From Lachnospiraceae bacterium (lineage in GTDB: Bacteria; Bacillota; Clostridia; Lachnospirales; Lachnospiraceae): a stretch of 64,000 nucleotides of DNA. Numbering within the stretch: the stretch's first letter is position 1; the number at the start of each line of letters is the position of its first letter. Below, piece by piece: positions 1 to 8,239 of the stretch. The stretch covers positions 62,001 to 126,000 of the forward strand of contig JAETRD010000003.1 of NCBI GenBank assembly GCA_021770345.1, written 5' to 3'. The position numbers were made by a program, and so were the translations under genes. The notes below the pieces were generated by a model that was given only the letters and a program-made list of their open reading frames with translations, did not search any database and was not told the DNA's origin.

Positions 1-2764
1 TATCCTCCACACCAAAATAGTAAGAAAATACATTTCTTGAGACTTCGGCCGCATTGTGGGACGTATATCCGTATGCAATACGGGTGGCAATGGAAATCTC
101 CGGGTTGCTGTAAGGGGCATAACCCACAAAAAGTGCATGGTTCGCACGTTTCGGATTCTGCTGTGCCGTACCGGTCTTTCCGGCGGCCTCAATCGGGAAC
201 CCGTTAAACTCTTTTGTGTTTTCCACCACCATACGCATGCCGGTATGAATGGCATTCCATCCGGAAGCATCTAAGACATCTACGGTATTTCGTATCTCCG
301 GTGTATAAGTTTTTAAGACATTTCCCTCCGCATCCTCCACCCGATTTAACAGGGTGTATCGGTATACGGTTCCGCTGTTCGCGACAGCGGTGACATAACG
401 GGCGAGCTGAACCGTGGTATAGCGGTTGTTACTCTGTCCGATCGCTGCCATAACGGGGAAATCATCCGCAATCCGCGGCTCCGCCTCCTCGATCTCGATT
501 CCGGTTTTCTCGTCAAAGCCGAACATTTCCGCATATTTCTGAATCTTTGAGACGCCGAGCGGCGCATTGTAGCTGGTCGCATAATTGTTGGTACTCAGAC
601 GGTATCCGACCTCATAAAAGAAATAGTTGCAGGAATCCCGAAGCGCCTCCGCCATATTGATACTGCCGTGCGAAGAGGGATGAATCCAGCATTTCGGCCG
701 GTTGCTGATATTCTCGTACTCTCCTAAATCCGTAATCTGCTCCGCGGTAGTGACCACGCCCTCCGTCAATCCCGCTGTGGCGATCACCATCTTAAACGTG
801 GAGCCGGGAGCCATACCCTGCTGAGTCGCATTGTTGTACTGGGGCAGGGACTTGTCCGTCTGCAGACGCTGAAAATATTCCGCATCCACGGTGTTCGCGA
901 GCTTATTGCTGTCATAACCCGGATAGGTCACAAGTGCCAGAAGCTCTCCCGTATTCACGTCGGTGACGACACAGGAGCCGGAACAAGGGTCGAGTGCCAG
1001 CTGTGCCGGCGTAATCTCCAGGTTTTTGATCTTTTCTTTCAGAAACGACACCGCCGAGACGGAATTGTCGGACAGTCCCCTGATTTCATTCTCGTCGTAG
1101 GGGAGTACGTTCTGGTCGAACAAAATCAGACACAGCTCCTTTCCTCCGATGAGTCCTCTCTCGATCAGGTATTTGTAAATCAGTTTTGAAAACTCGCGCT
1201 CCTCCATCAGATCTTCCAGGATATACGCACAGAGCGCGTCATAGATTTCGGTGGAATCGGAATACTTTTCTTCCACCGTAAATTTTGTGATATCAATCCA
1301 GTTCTGAGAAATCGCATGGCCGAGATAATCTTTGGAGCTGACACTGCCCTGCGACCATTCCTGGTATACCTCGTCCGCGGCGTCGATTTTTTCCTCCACA
1401 AGGATATCCTCCTCCTTTAACCGGGTGATCACATAGTTAAAGTAGTCCTGGTATTCCTCGTCGAGAGCGGCGAACGCTGCGGCTCCCTCCCGCGTCAGAT
1501 GATCCGAGAGCTGTGCCCTGACACTGTCGCGGCGCGCCTCAAACACCTGCTGTACCGATCGCTCGTTCCCCGTTGCGTCCTCCGCCGAAAAGTGCCCCGG
1601 ATCAATCACGTTATTGTTGATCAACGCAAAATAAACATCCGTAATCGGAATCGGGATATCCGATGAGGAATTGTCGATATTGGAATATACGATACCTGCG
1701 ATCTCCTGCTCGAGCAGGTTGTAAACCGCGATTTGCAGATCACTGTCAATCGACAGGTAGACCTCATTGCCGGAGCTTGGCTCCTCGCGCTCAATGACTT
1801 CGACCGCTTTTCCCATGTAGTCCACATAGAGTTTTTCATACCCTTTCTGGCCCTTGAGATACCCGTCCATATACTGCTCGATGCCGCCCTTGCCGACGAT
1901 ATCGTTTAACGTGTAGCTGTCATCCTCGGCGGAAAGCTTTTCGTATTCTTCCAGCGAAATTTTCCCGGTGTAACCGAGAATCGAGACAAAATATTTGCTG
2001 TTGTTGTATCTGCGGATCGTGTCTTCCAAAATCTCCACGCCCTGCAGTTCCTGGGAATGCTCGCTGATATAGGCGACCGATTCCTCCGAGACATTGGTGG
2101 CGATCGTCGCGGCAATATACTTCTGATAGGCATTCTGCGCCATGGCAAACCGGATAACGGTAATCTTGTATGCCATCTCACCGTCATATAATTCCGTGTC
2201 AACACCGTAGCTTGTCTGCGTCAGATATTCCATCACCGTATCGGCGTCGGCCTCCGCCGGATTATATCCCAGCTTTTTGTCGTACTTGAGGTCCGTGTAT
2301 GCAGCCGCGCCGTAGACATCCGCAATAAACCGCTTTAACGACGTACCGGTCACGTTAAAGGAAAAACTTCCGTCCTTGTCGCGGTCAATTTTAAAGTCGT
2401 TTACGATCGCATCCCCGTTTTTCTCGAGCGCCGTGATAATCTGTGCGAGTTCCTCGTTTAACGCCGTGTTTTTCGCGGAGGGGCCGCTGTAGGTGCCGTT
2501 GTCTTCAATCGTGACCGAATAGGCCAGCTCATTATAGGCCAGAAGCTTGCCGTTCCGGTCATAGATATTGCCCCGCGTGCTGTTTAGCGTGCGCTCCTTT
2601 ACGATTTTTAAGGTGTAGTTGTCCTGATATGTTTTTCCGTTGACAATCTGCAAATAAAAGACCCGTCCGAGCAGAATCGAAAAAAGCATTGTCATGACAA
2701 CACTCGCAACCGCAAGACGTGATTTTATAAACAGTCGGAAATATTCTTTTATTTTCTCAAACAA
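1..2764 (-). CDS. mrdA: Penicillin-binding protein 2 (elongation transpeptidase), C-terminus cut by window edge
   Basis: This is the class B peptidoglycan D,D-transpeptidase of the elongation machinery, which crosslinks side-wall peptidoglycan at the outer face of the membrane. About 921 residues are visible and the frame runs off base 1. A short basic cytoplasmic N-terminus is followed by one membrane helix (about residues 18-41). The catalytic motifs are all present: GSTFK with the nucleophile Ser655 and Lys658, SCN at 711-713, and KTG at 863-865. The long stretch between the helix and Ser655 holds the dimerisation region, larger than in proteobacterial PBP2 as is usual in Clostridia. I place the start at a TTG at 2764, with AGGAG 11 nt upstream inside the end of mreD; the first in-frame ATG falls inside the membrane helix, so it is unlikely. 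It overlaps mreD by 8 bp, which suggests translational coupling. Confidence 0.93.
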   Translation of the reverse strand, partial: MFEKIKEYFRLFIKSRLAVASVVMTMLFSILLGRVFYLQIVNGKTYQDNYTLKIVKERTLNSTRGNIYDRNGKLLAYNELAYSVTIEDNGTYSGPSAKNTALNEELAQIITALEKNGDAIVNDFKIDRDKDGSFSFNVTGTSLKRFIADVYGAAAYTDLKYDKKLGYNPAEADADTVMEYLTQTSYGVDTELYDGEMAYKITVIRFAMAQNAYQKYIAATIATNVSEESVAYISEHSQELQGVEILEDTIRRYNNSKYFVSILGYTGKISLEEYEKLSAEDDSYTLNDIVGKGGIEQYMDGYLKGQKGYEKLYVDYMGKAVEVIEREEPSSGNEVYLSIDSDLQIAVYNLLEQEIAGIVYSNIDNSSSDIPIPITDVYFALINNNVIDPGHFSAEDATGNERSVQQVFEARRDSVRAQLSDHLTREGAAAFAALDEEYQDYFNYVITRLKEEDILVEEKIDAADEVYQEWSQGSVSSKDYLGHAISQNWIDITKFTVEEKYSDSTEIYDALCAYILEDLMEEREFSKLIYKYLIERGLIGGKELCLILFDQNVLPYDENEIRGLSDNSVSAVSFLKEKIKNLEITPAQLALDPCSGSCVVTDVNTGELLALVTYPGYDSNKLANTVDAEYFQRLQTDKSLPQYNNATQQGMAPGSTFKMVIATAGLTEGVVTTAEQITDLGEYENISNRPKCWIHPSSHGSINMAEALRDSCNYFFYEVGYRLSTNNYATSYNAPLGVSKIQKYAEMFGFDEKTGIEIEEAEPRIADDFPVMAAIGQSNNRYTTVQLARYVTAVANSGTVYRYTLLNRVEDAEGNVLKTYTPEIRNTVDVLDASGWNAIHTGMRMVVENTKEFNGFPIEAAGKTGTAQQNPKRANHALFVGYAPYSNPEISIATRIAYGYTSHNAAEVSRNVFSYYFGVED

Positions 2765-3275
2765 ACTTTGTAGCACTCCTTTTTTCGATCACCTCAAGCC
2801 GCTGGTTGATATCCAGAATCAATGCGTACAGGAATATCGTAACCACCATGGTGTAAACCAGTTCCGGCACCATAATATGAAGCAGGTAAAACCGGAAATC
2901 ATAACGGTTTCGGAACAGGAACAGGAAAAAATAAATCAGAAGGTTGCAGGCGATATCGCTTCCCGCAATCAACAGCATCGGAAGCTTGATATCTTCGGGG
3001 TAAAATAATTTGCGGAAACGGCCGTTTAAGTATCCGATATACATATACAAAAGCGCGTACATGCCGAGGATCCTGCCGCCGAAGATATCCAGCAGCAGCC
3101 CGCAGAAAAACCCGATAAACATCCCTTCCTTTTTCCCGCGCATGAAACCGAAAGCCGAAACCACGATAATCAGAAGGTTTGGCGAGATCGATGCAAACGC
3201 CAGCCTCTGAAACAGTGTGGACTGAAGCAGATAACATATTGCAATGATGATACTTACAATTATTTTTCGTCTCAT
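2757..3275 (-). CDS. mreD: Rod shape-determining protein MreD
   Basis: This 172-residue, strongly hydrophobic protein has about five membrane helices and short loops, the usual size and shape of MreD, an integral membrane partner of MreC in the elongasome. Sequence conservation in MreD is low, so the call rests mainly on topology and on its place between mreC and the PBP2 gene, an order conserved across bacteria. The N-terminus (MRRKIIVSIIIAICYLLQ) runs straight into the first helix. Its 3' end carries the ribosome site of the downstream PBP2 gene and overlaps that gene. There is a 13-bp gap to mreC upstream, so these genes are almost certainly on one transcript. Confidence 0.9.
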   Translation of the reverse strand: MRRKIIVSIIIAICYLLQSTLFQRLAFASISPNLLIIVVSAFGFMRGKKEGMFIGFFCGLLLDIFGGRILGMYALLYMYIGYLNGRFRKLFYPEDIKLPMLLIAGSDIACNLLIYFFLFLFRNRYDFRFYLLHIMVPELVYTMVVTIFLYALILDINQRLEVIEKRSATKFV

Positions 3276-3288
3276 AAATCTCCTGTCT

Positions 3289-4146
3289 TCACTCCTTTGT
3301 CTGCTGCTTTTTATTCCGAATCACAAGAACCTCCTGGATGTGCTCGAAATCTACGGCCGGGGTAATCGTACCGGATTTCGTCAGATTGTTGGAATCCATC
3401 TCGATACTGCTGATATAGCCGATGAGGATGCCCTGCTGATATTTGTCTGAGATGTAGGAAGTCACCACCGGGTCGCCGACTGCGACTTCACCGTCCGAAT
3501 CGTTTAAATCGGAAAATTCGATCACCATCCGTTCACTCATGCTCTGCAGGCTTCCGCTGACCACCAGATTATCGGAGGTTGTCGTGACCATACCGCTGAC
3601 CTTGTTTGTATCGTTGATGATCGAACTGATCGTAGAATAATTCGGCCCTACGTCTGTGACGATTCCGACCAGTCCGCTGCCGGCGATCACATTCATATCA
3701 ACCTCAATGCCGTCATTGCTCCCCTTGTCGATCGTAAAATTGGAAAACCAGTTTCCGCTGACTTTTCCGATGACATTGGCCGCAATCTTTTCATAGCTCG
3801 GATACTTCTGATCCAGCTCAAACAGATCTCTGAGATTTTCCAATTCGTACTGCTCAAGCGTCAGCGTATTCAGCTCCGTTGTCAGCTCGTCCACCTTGCG
3901 TTTCAGTTCCTCATTCTCTTTCATAACGTCATTCAGCTGCTTCAGACTGTCCGATTTCTCCGAAATCCAGCCCCCGACCGCGTTGATTCCCCGCTGCATC
4001 GGAATGAATACATAGCCGGCCGCCGAATTTAAGGGCCCGCCGCTGATATTTAACGTGAAGCTCAGCAGCATGGCCAGCACACAGACACAGGTCAGAATCA
4101 GCAGGATGTATTTCGTTGGCAGTACAAATTTGGGTTTTCGTTTCAT
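3289..4146 (-). CDS. mreC: Rod shape-determining protein MreC
   Basis: This is the 285-residue bitopic scaffold of the elongasome, which links cytoplasmic MreB filaments to the periplasm-side PBP2. It has a basic N-terminus, one membrane helix at about residues 12-33, a coiled-coil segment rich in Glu, Lys and Leu at about 65-110, and then the beta-barrel MreC domain, with the conserved VIG...W...F.ID.G pattern (VIGKVSGNWFSNFTIDKGS) and the later GLVGIV motif. The length is normal for the family. It lies 8 bp downstream of the mreB-like gene and 13 bp upstream of mreD. Nothing looks broken. Confidence 0.95.
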   Translation of the reverse strand: MKRKPKFVLPTKYILLILTCVCVLAMLLSFTLNISGGPLNSAAGYVFIPMQRGINAVGGWISEKSDSLKQLNDVMKENEELKRKVDELTTELNTLTLEQYELENLRDLFELDQKYPSYEKIAANVIGKVSGNWFSNFTIDKGSNDGIEVDMNVIAGSGLVGIVTDVGPNYSTISSIINDTNKVSGMVTTTSDNLVVSGSLQSMSERMVIEFSDLNDSDGEVAVGDPVVTSYISDKYQQGILIGYISSIEMDSNNLTKSGTITPAVDFEHIQEVLVIRNKKQQTKE

Positions 4147-4154
4147 AGTATCCT

Positions 4155-5174
4155 CTAAATCAAAATATTGCTCTTCATACTAAACGGAAGATTTTTAAAT
4201 TTGCTGTCCGATACGATCTTGATCAGACCGCGCACCACGCACTCCTCCGGATTTTCACAGGTATTGATCTCAATCCCCGTCACTTCCTTAAACAGCTGAT
4301 CGAGATCATGGATTTTTGAGCCGCCGCCTGTGATATAGATACCGGAATGAACAATATCCTTCGCAAGCTCGGGCGGCGTCTTCTCGAGAATCATCTTAAT
4401 CGCATTGCAGATGGTCCCGAGGTGATCTTTGATGGCCTCATACACCACTGCGGCAGACATCTCAATCTCCACCGGAAGTCCGCTGACCACATCGCGGCCC
4501 ACGACACCCATTGTCTCCGTCTTGCCCGGAACGCCGGAACCAAGGCGCTCTTTCATGGTCTGGGCGGTCTTCTGCCCGATGACCAGATTATACTTGCGTT
4601 TCACATATGTGATAATCGACTCGTCGATTTTGTTGCCGCCGTATTGCAGCAGATCGCTGAGCACCAGCCCGCCGAGGGAAATCACCGAAATCTCGGTGGT
4701 ATCTGCGCCGATATCCACAATCATAATCCCGGTCGGTTCGCTGACGTCGAGCCCGAAGCCCACGGCGTCCGCAATCGGCTTCTCGCAGAGCAGCACGCTC
4801 TTCGGCTTTAATTTGCTCTTATAAAAAATGTCGGAAAACGCCTTTTTCTCCACTTTGGTGATATTGGTCGGAACGGCGACGATATACTCCGCCCCGCGCA
4901 GCTTTCCCTTCACATTCTTCTCGAGATAAATCTGTAACATATTCTGCAGATTGTTGAGGTCTGCGATCACACCGCCGTTTACCGGGAATGTCACCTGGAT
5001 ATCTTCCGGCGCTTTCTCATACATCGCATAGGCAGCGTCGCCGTAGGCGTAAATCTGATCTTTGTTGACCAATGCGATTGTGTTTTTCTCATTTAAAATC
5101 TTTCCGGTTGCTTTGCAATAAATTTTCATATTGCAGGTGCCGAGGTCAATCCCATACACGTTATTCGTCATCAT
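4155..5174 (-). CDS. mreB: MreB-like actin-family rod-shape protein, divergent nucleotide site
   Basis: This is an actin-fold protein of about 339 residues sitting at the mreB position between radC and mreC, so it very probably forms the MreB cytoskeletal filaments that direct side-wall synthesis. The phosphate-1 loop reads YGIDLGTCNMKIY and the adenosine motif ITGGGS is present. It departs from ordinary MreB: the phosphate-2 loop is DIGADTTEISVI where the family has DIGGGTTE, and the C-terminal ADPL..VA.GTG element is replaced by ENPEECVVRGL. It may therefore be a specialised paralogue, with a canonical MreB encoded elsewhere. ATGs at 5174 and 5171 both follow GGGAG; a TTG at 5189 also opens the frame but lies over the ribosome site. 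The start overlaps the end of radC. Confidence 0.88.
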   Translation of the reverse strand: MMTNNVYGIDLGTCNMKIYCKATGKILNEKNTIALVNKDQIYAYGDAAYAMYEKAPEDIQVTFPVNGGVIADLNNLQNMLQIYLEKNVKGKLRGAEYIVAVPTNITKVEKKAFSDIFYKSKLKPKSVLLCEKPIADAVGFGLDVSEPTGIMIVDIGADTTEISVISLGGLVLSDLLQYGGNKIDESIITYVKRKYNLVIGQKTAQTMKERLGSGVPGKTETMGVVGRDVVSGLPVEIEMSAAVVYEAIKDHLGTICNAIKMILEKTPPELAKDIVHSGIYITGGGSKIHDLDQLFKEVTGIEINTCENPEECVVRGLIKIVSDSKFKNLPFSMKSNILI

Positions 5175-5877
5175 TTTCTCCCTCACCAATTATTCTTTTG
5201 TTCTCGCTGTAGCTGTAGTAAACCTGATCCCCGATAATAATATGGTCGATCAACGGTATTCCGAGCAGCCTGCCGCCGTCCGCAATCCGTGCCGTGGCGA
5301 GATCATCCGCCGACGACGGCCGGGGGTTCCCACTGGGATGATTGTGCAGCAGAACAATCTGCACCGCTCCGAAACGAAGGGCTGCCGCAAAGACTTCCCG
5401 GGCCGGAACAAAGGTACTCGTGGCACTGCCCGTAGACAGGCAGACCGTGTCAATCAGATGACACTTAATGTCAAACAGCATCAGCCAGAGAATCTCCCTG
5501 GCTGCGTGGCGCATCCGCTCCATACAGTACTCTGCGATGGAACGCGGATTGTTCAGGCACACCCTGCTGCGGTATTTCGTCGCTGCAATGCGCTTTGACA
5601 ACTCCGCAATGCATTTCAGCTGAATGGCCTTCACCTCACCGATTCCGTTAATCTGCTGCATATCCCGATACGACACCGAATATAGATTTAACAGGCTCCT
5701 GTCATCCAGATTCAGAAAATCCTGTGCGACTTCGATGGATTTCCGGCCGTTTGCGCCGGTGCGGATGATCACGGCCAGCAGCTCCGCGTCACTTAAGACC
5801 TCCGGTCCCGACGTGATGAATTTCTCGTAGGGTTTCTCCGAATCGGGCAGCTCTTTGACGGTAACAGTTTGTCTCAT
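5161..5877 (-). CDS. radC: RadC family JAMM-domain protein
   Basis: This 238-residue protein has the UPF0758/RadC architecture. An N-terminal helix-hairpin-helix region carries INGIGEVKAIQLK (about residues 75-87) and a C-terminal JAB/MPN metalloprotease-like domain carries the metal motif LLHNHPSG followed by an Asp (HxHP...S..D). Its real function is not settled despite the historical DNA-repair name. Its position directly upstream of mreB is a common Firmicutes arrangement. I start it at the ATG at 5877, preceded by AAAGGAAGC at good spacing; a longer frame upstream to 5949 has no ribosome site. The last codons overlap the start of the mreB-like gene. Confidence 0.93.
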   Translation of the reverse strand: MRQTVTVKELPDSEKPYEKFITSGPEVLSDAELLAVIIRTGANGRKSIEVAQDFLNLDDRSLLNLYSVSYRDMQQINGIGEVKAIQLKCIAELSKRIAATKYRSRVCLNNPRSIAEYCMERMRHAAREILWLMLFDIKCHLIDTVCLSTGSATSTFVPAREVFAAALRFGAVQIVLLHNHPSGNPRPSSADDLATARIADGGRLLGIPLIDHIIIGDQVYYSYSENKRIIGEGENDDE

Positions 5878-5948
5878 ATTGCTTCCTTTCTGCCCACAGG
5901 TATCTGTCACCCGGGGCAATCTCTCCCCGAAAGCTTTGAAACATTGCA

Positions 5949-5977
5949 AAAGTATTCACATTATTTTACCATAACAA
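5949..5977 (-). promoter_or_regulatory. Candidate sigma-A promoter for the radC-mre genes
   Basis: On the minus strand TTGTTA and TACTTT are separated by exactly 17 bp. The -35 box sits over the end of the upstream PLP-enzyme gene, and the -10 box is about 70 bp before the radC start. The -10 match is weak, so read-through from upstream genes may supply much of the transcription. Confidence 0.35.
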
Positions 5978-7264
5978 GTCACGGTTCACAAGATTTCGTT
6001 CCTTAAGTTTTTGTAAAGATTTCAAAATCCCGATTTTTGCGTGGAACCAGGTCAGCCCGCCCTGAAAATAAACCGCGTAAGGCGGCTTTAAGGGACCGTC
6101 CGCACTCAGTTCAATCGAAGAGCCCTGCACAAAAGCCCCCGCCGCCATGATCACGTCGCTGTCATACCCCGGCATCGCCCACGGTTCCGGCGTCACATAG
6201 CTGTCCACCGGCGCCGCGGCCTGGATTCCCTCACAGAATGCGATCAATGCGTCCGGATTTTGAAATACGACCGCCTGAATGATGTCATGGCGGCTCTCCG
6301 AGCCGTCCGGAATCACCGAAAAGCCGAGCCTCTCGTAGATATTTGCCGCAAATATGGCACCCTTTAACGCGCCGGCCACCACGGTCGGAGCCAGAAACAG
6401 CCCCTGATAAAACGACTGCATGATACCGAGCGAGGCGCCGACCTCCTTGCCGAGTCCGGGGGACGTCAGACGGTATGCCGCGTTCTCAACACATTCCCTT
6501 TTTCCGACGATATAGCCGCCGACCGGGGCAAGTCCGCCGCCGGGGTTCTTGATCAGAGACCCGACAATCATATCGGCTCCAACCTCGAGCGGCTCCCGCT
6601 CTTCGACAAATTCGCCGTAGCAGTTGTCAACCATGCAGATCACATCCGGCTTTACGCTTCTGATAAACGAAATCAGTTCCCCGATCCGCGCGACGGACAG
6701 TGTCTTTCTGGCCGCATAGCCCTTGGAGCGCTGAATCGTCACCAGCCTGGTCCGCTCGTTTATCGCGTCTTTGATGCCGTCATAGTCAAATTCGCCGTCG
6801 GGACGCAGATCCACCTGCCGGTAGGTAACGCCGTATTCCGCCAGAGAGCCGCGGGACGGCCGGATGCCGATCACCTCCTCTAACGTGTCGTAGGGTTTCC
6901 CCACCGGGGAGAGCAGCTCGTCCCCCGGGCGCAGATTAGACATTAACGCGAGCGCAAGTGCATGGGTTCCGCAGGTAATCTGCGGGCGCACCAGCGCGTC
7001 CTCCCCGCAAAAGCAGGAAGCGTACACCTTTTCCAGCGTATCGCGGCCGAGGTCGTTGTAGCCGTAGCCGGAACTGCCGTTAAAGCACTCCGCGCTGACT
7101 CTGTGATCCTGCATGGCTTTCAGAACCTTCAGCTGGTTATACTCGGCCCGCGCGTCGATCGCCGCAAAGCGTTCCCGCAATTCACATTCAATGTTTGCTC
7201 CGAATTTATATACCTCCTCGGAAATCCCGAGTGTTTCATATTGTTCTTTTACCAGACAATCCAT
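5966..7264 (-). CDS. Methionine gamma-lyase-like (YnbB / aluminium-resistance family) PLP enzyme
   Basis: This is a 432-residue PLP-dependent enzyme of aminotransferase fold type I, of the family annotated as methionine gamma-lyase family or aluminium resistance protein. The PLP lysine is in the motif GSLIKNPGGGLAPVGGY (about residue 232), preceded by MVDNCYGEF, whose Asp contacts the PLP nitrogen. The gene regularly sits next to miaA in Firmicutes, as here. The physiological substrate is not known; the trans-sulfuration-type lyase activity is inferred from family membership only. I prefer the ATG at 7264, with GGAAGG 8 nt before it, over a GTG at 7291 that overlaps the miaA stop codon and has no clear ribosome site. 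Confidence 0.88.
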   Translation of the reverse strand: MDCLVKEQYETLGISEEVYKFGANIECELRERFAAIDARAEYNQLKVLKAMQDHRVSAECFNGSSGYGYNDLGRDTLEKVYASCFCGEDALVRPQITCGTHALALALMSNLRPGDELLSPVGKPYDTLEEVIGIRPSRGSLAEYGVTYRQVDLRPDGEFDYDGIKDAINERTRLVTIQRSKGYAARKTLSVARIGELISFIRSVKPDVICMVDNCYGEFVEEREPLEVGADMIVGSLIKNPGGGLAPVGGYIVGKRECVENAAYRLTSPGLGKEVGASLGIMQSFYQGLFLAPTVVAGALKGAIFAANIYERLGFSVIPDGSESRHDIIQAVVFQNPDALIAFCEGIQAAAPVDSYVTPEPWAMPGYDSDVIMAAGAFVQGSSIELSADGPLKPPYAVYFQGGLTWFHAKIGILKSLQKLKERNLVNRDLLW

Positions 7265-7290
7265 TCCTTTATCCTTCCGAATCCGTTCCA

Positions 7291-8238
7291 CTATAAGATC
7301 TGTTTTTCCCGCAGGATTGAAATCATATCCGCCAGTATGTTATCGTCCTGGTACCCGTACTGTCCCCTGTCAAACCAGAGTACGTCCCGCTCCCTGCGAA
7401 ACCATGTGAGCTGGCGCTTCGCAAAATGGCGCGTATCCCGCTTGATTTTGTAGACGGCCTCCTCGCGTGTGCAGCTGCCGTTTAAGTATGCGAGGATTTC
7501 CTTGTAGCCGAGTCCCTGCATCGAGACCATGCGCCCGGTACACCCCATCTCTTTTAAGCGGCGCACCTCCTCCACAAGCCCTTTTTCCATCATGTCGTCC
7601 ACCCGCGCATCGATGCGCCGATAAAGCGCTTCCCTGTCATCCGACAGCACAAAATACGCGAAATTGTAAGGGGATTCCTTCGTGTGTTCGCGCTCGTTAT
7701 GCACGGATATTTTCTCTCCGGTGAGACGGTAGTATTCCAGGGCGCGGACAACTCTCTTTTTGTTGTTGGCGTGAATCGCCTGCGCCGATTCCGGGTCGAC
7801 TTCCCGCAGCATCGCGTGGAGATACGCTGCCCCGTGTTCCGCTGCAAGACGCTCTAAACGGCTGCGGTATTCCGGGTCGCAGTCCTGCTCCGTAAAAGTA
7901 ATGTCGTAGAGCAGTGCCTGGATATAAAACCCGGTTCCCCCTACAATCAGCGGAATTTTTCCCCTTTCATAAATCCGTTCCGTGTACGTTTTGGCAAGTT
8001 CGGCAAAGCGCGCCACATGAAATTCCTCGGAGGGCGCGAGCTCGTCGATGAGATAGTGGGGAATCCCCTGCATCTCCTCCCGGGTGATCTTCGCGGAGCC
8101 GATGTCCATATGCCGGTAAACCTGCATCGAATCCGCCGAGATAATCTCCCCGTTTATTTTTTTTGCAAGTGCGACGGACAGCGCGCTTTTTCCGACCGCG
8201 GTCGGGCCGGTCAGAATCACCATTGGTCGTTGTTTCAT
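7291..8238 (-). CDS. miaA: tRNA dimethylallyltransferase
   Basis: MiaA transfers a dimethylallyl group from DMAPP to N6 of adenosine 37 in tRNAs that read UNN codons. The 315-residue product has the P-loop GPTAVGKSALS at about residues 11-21, the conserved DSMQVYRHMDIGSAK segment, GGTGFYIQALL, and the C-terminal RRDTRHFAKRQLTWFR-like region (seen as DTRHFAKRQLTWFRRE). Its length is typical. It begins one base after the mutL stop, so it is cotranscribed with mutL, the order seen in many bacteria. The start is an ATG immediately before KQRPMVILTGPTA. Confidence 0.97.
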   Translation of the reverse strand: MKQRPMVILTGPTAVGKSALSVALAKKINGEIISADSMQVYRHMDIGSAKITREEMQGIPHYLIDELAPSEEFHVARFAELAKTYTERIYERGKIPLIVGGTGFYIQALLYDITFTEQDCDPEYRSRLERLAAEHGAAYLHAMLREVDPESAQAIHANNKKRVVRALEYYRLTGEKISVHNEREHTKESPYNFAYFVLSDDREALYRRIDARVDDMMEKGLVEEVRRLKEMGCTGRMVSMQGLGYKEILAYLNGSCTREEAVYKIKRDTRHFAKRQLTWFRRERDVLWFDRGQYGYQDDNILADMISILREKQIL

Positions 8239-8239
8239 G

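Noticed and set aside
1207..2205. Several short minus-strand frames inside the first 2.7 kb
   Set aside because: They are out-of-frame readings within the mrdA coding sequence, whose own frame is uninterrupted from 2764 to base 1.
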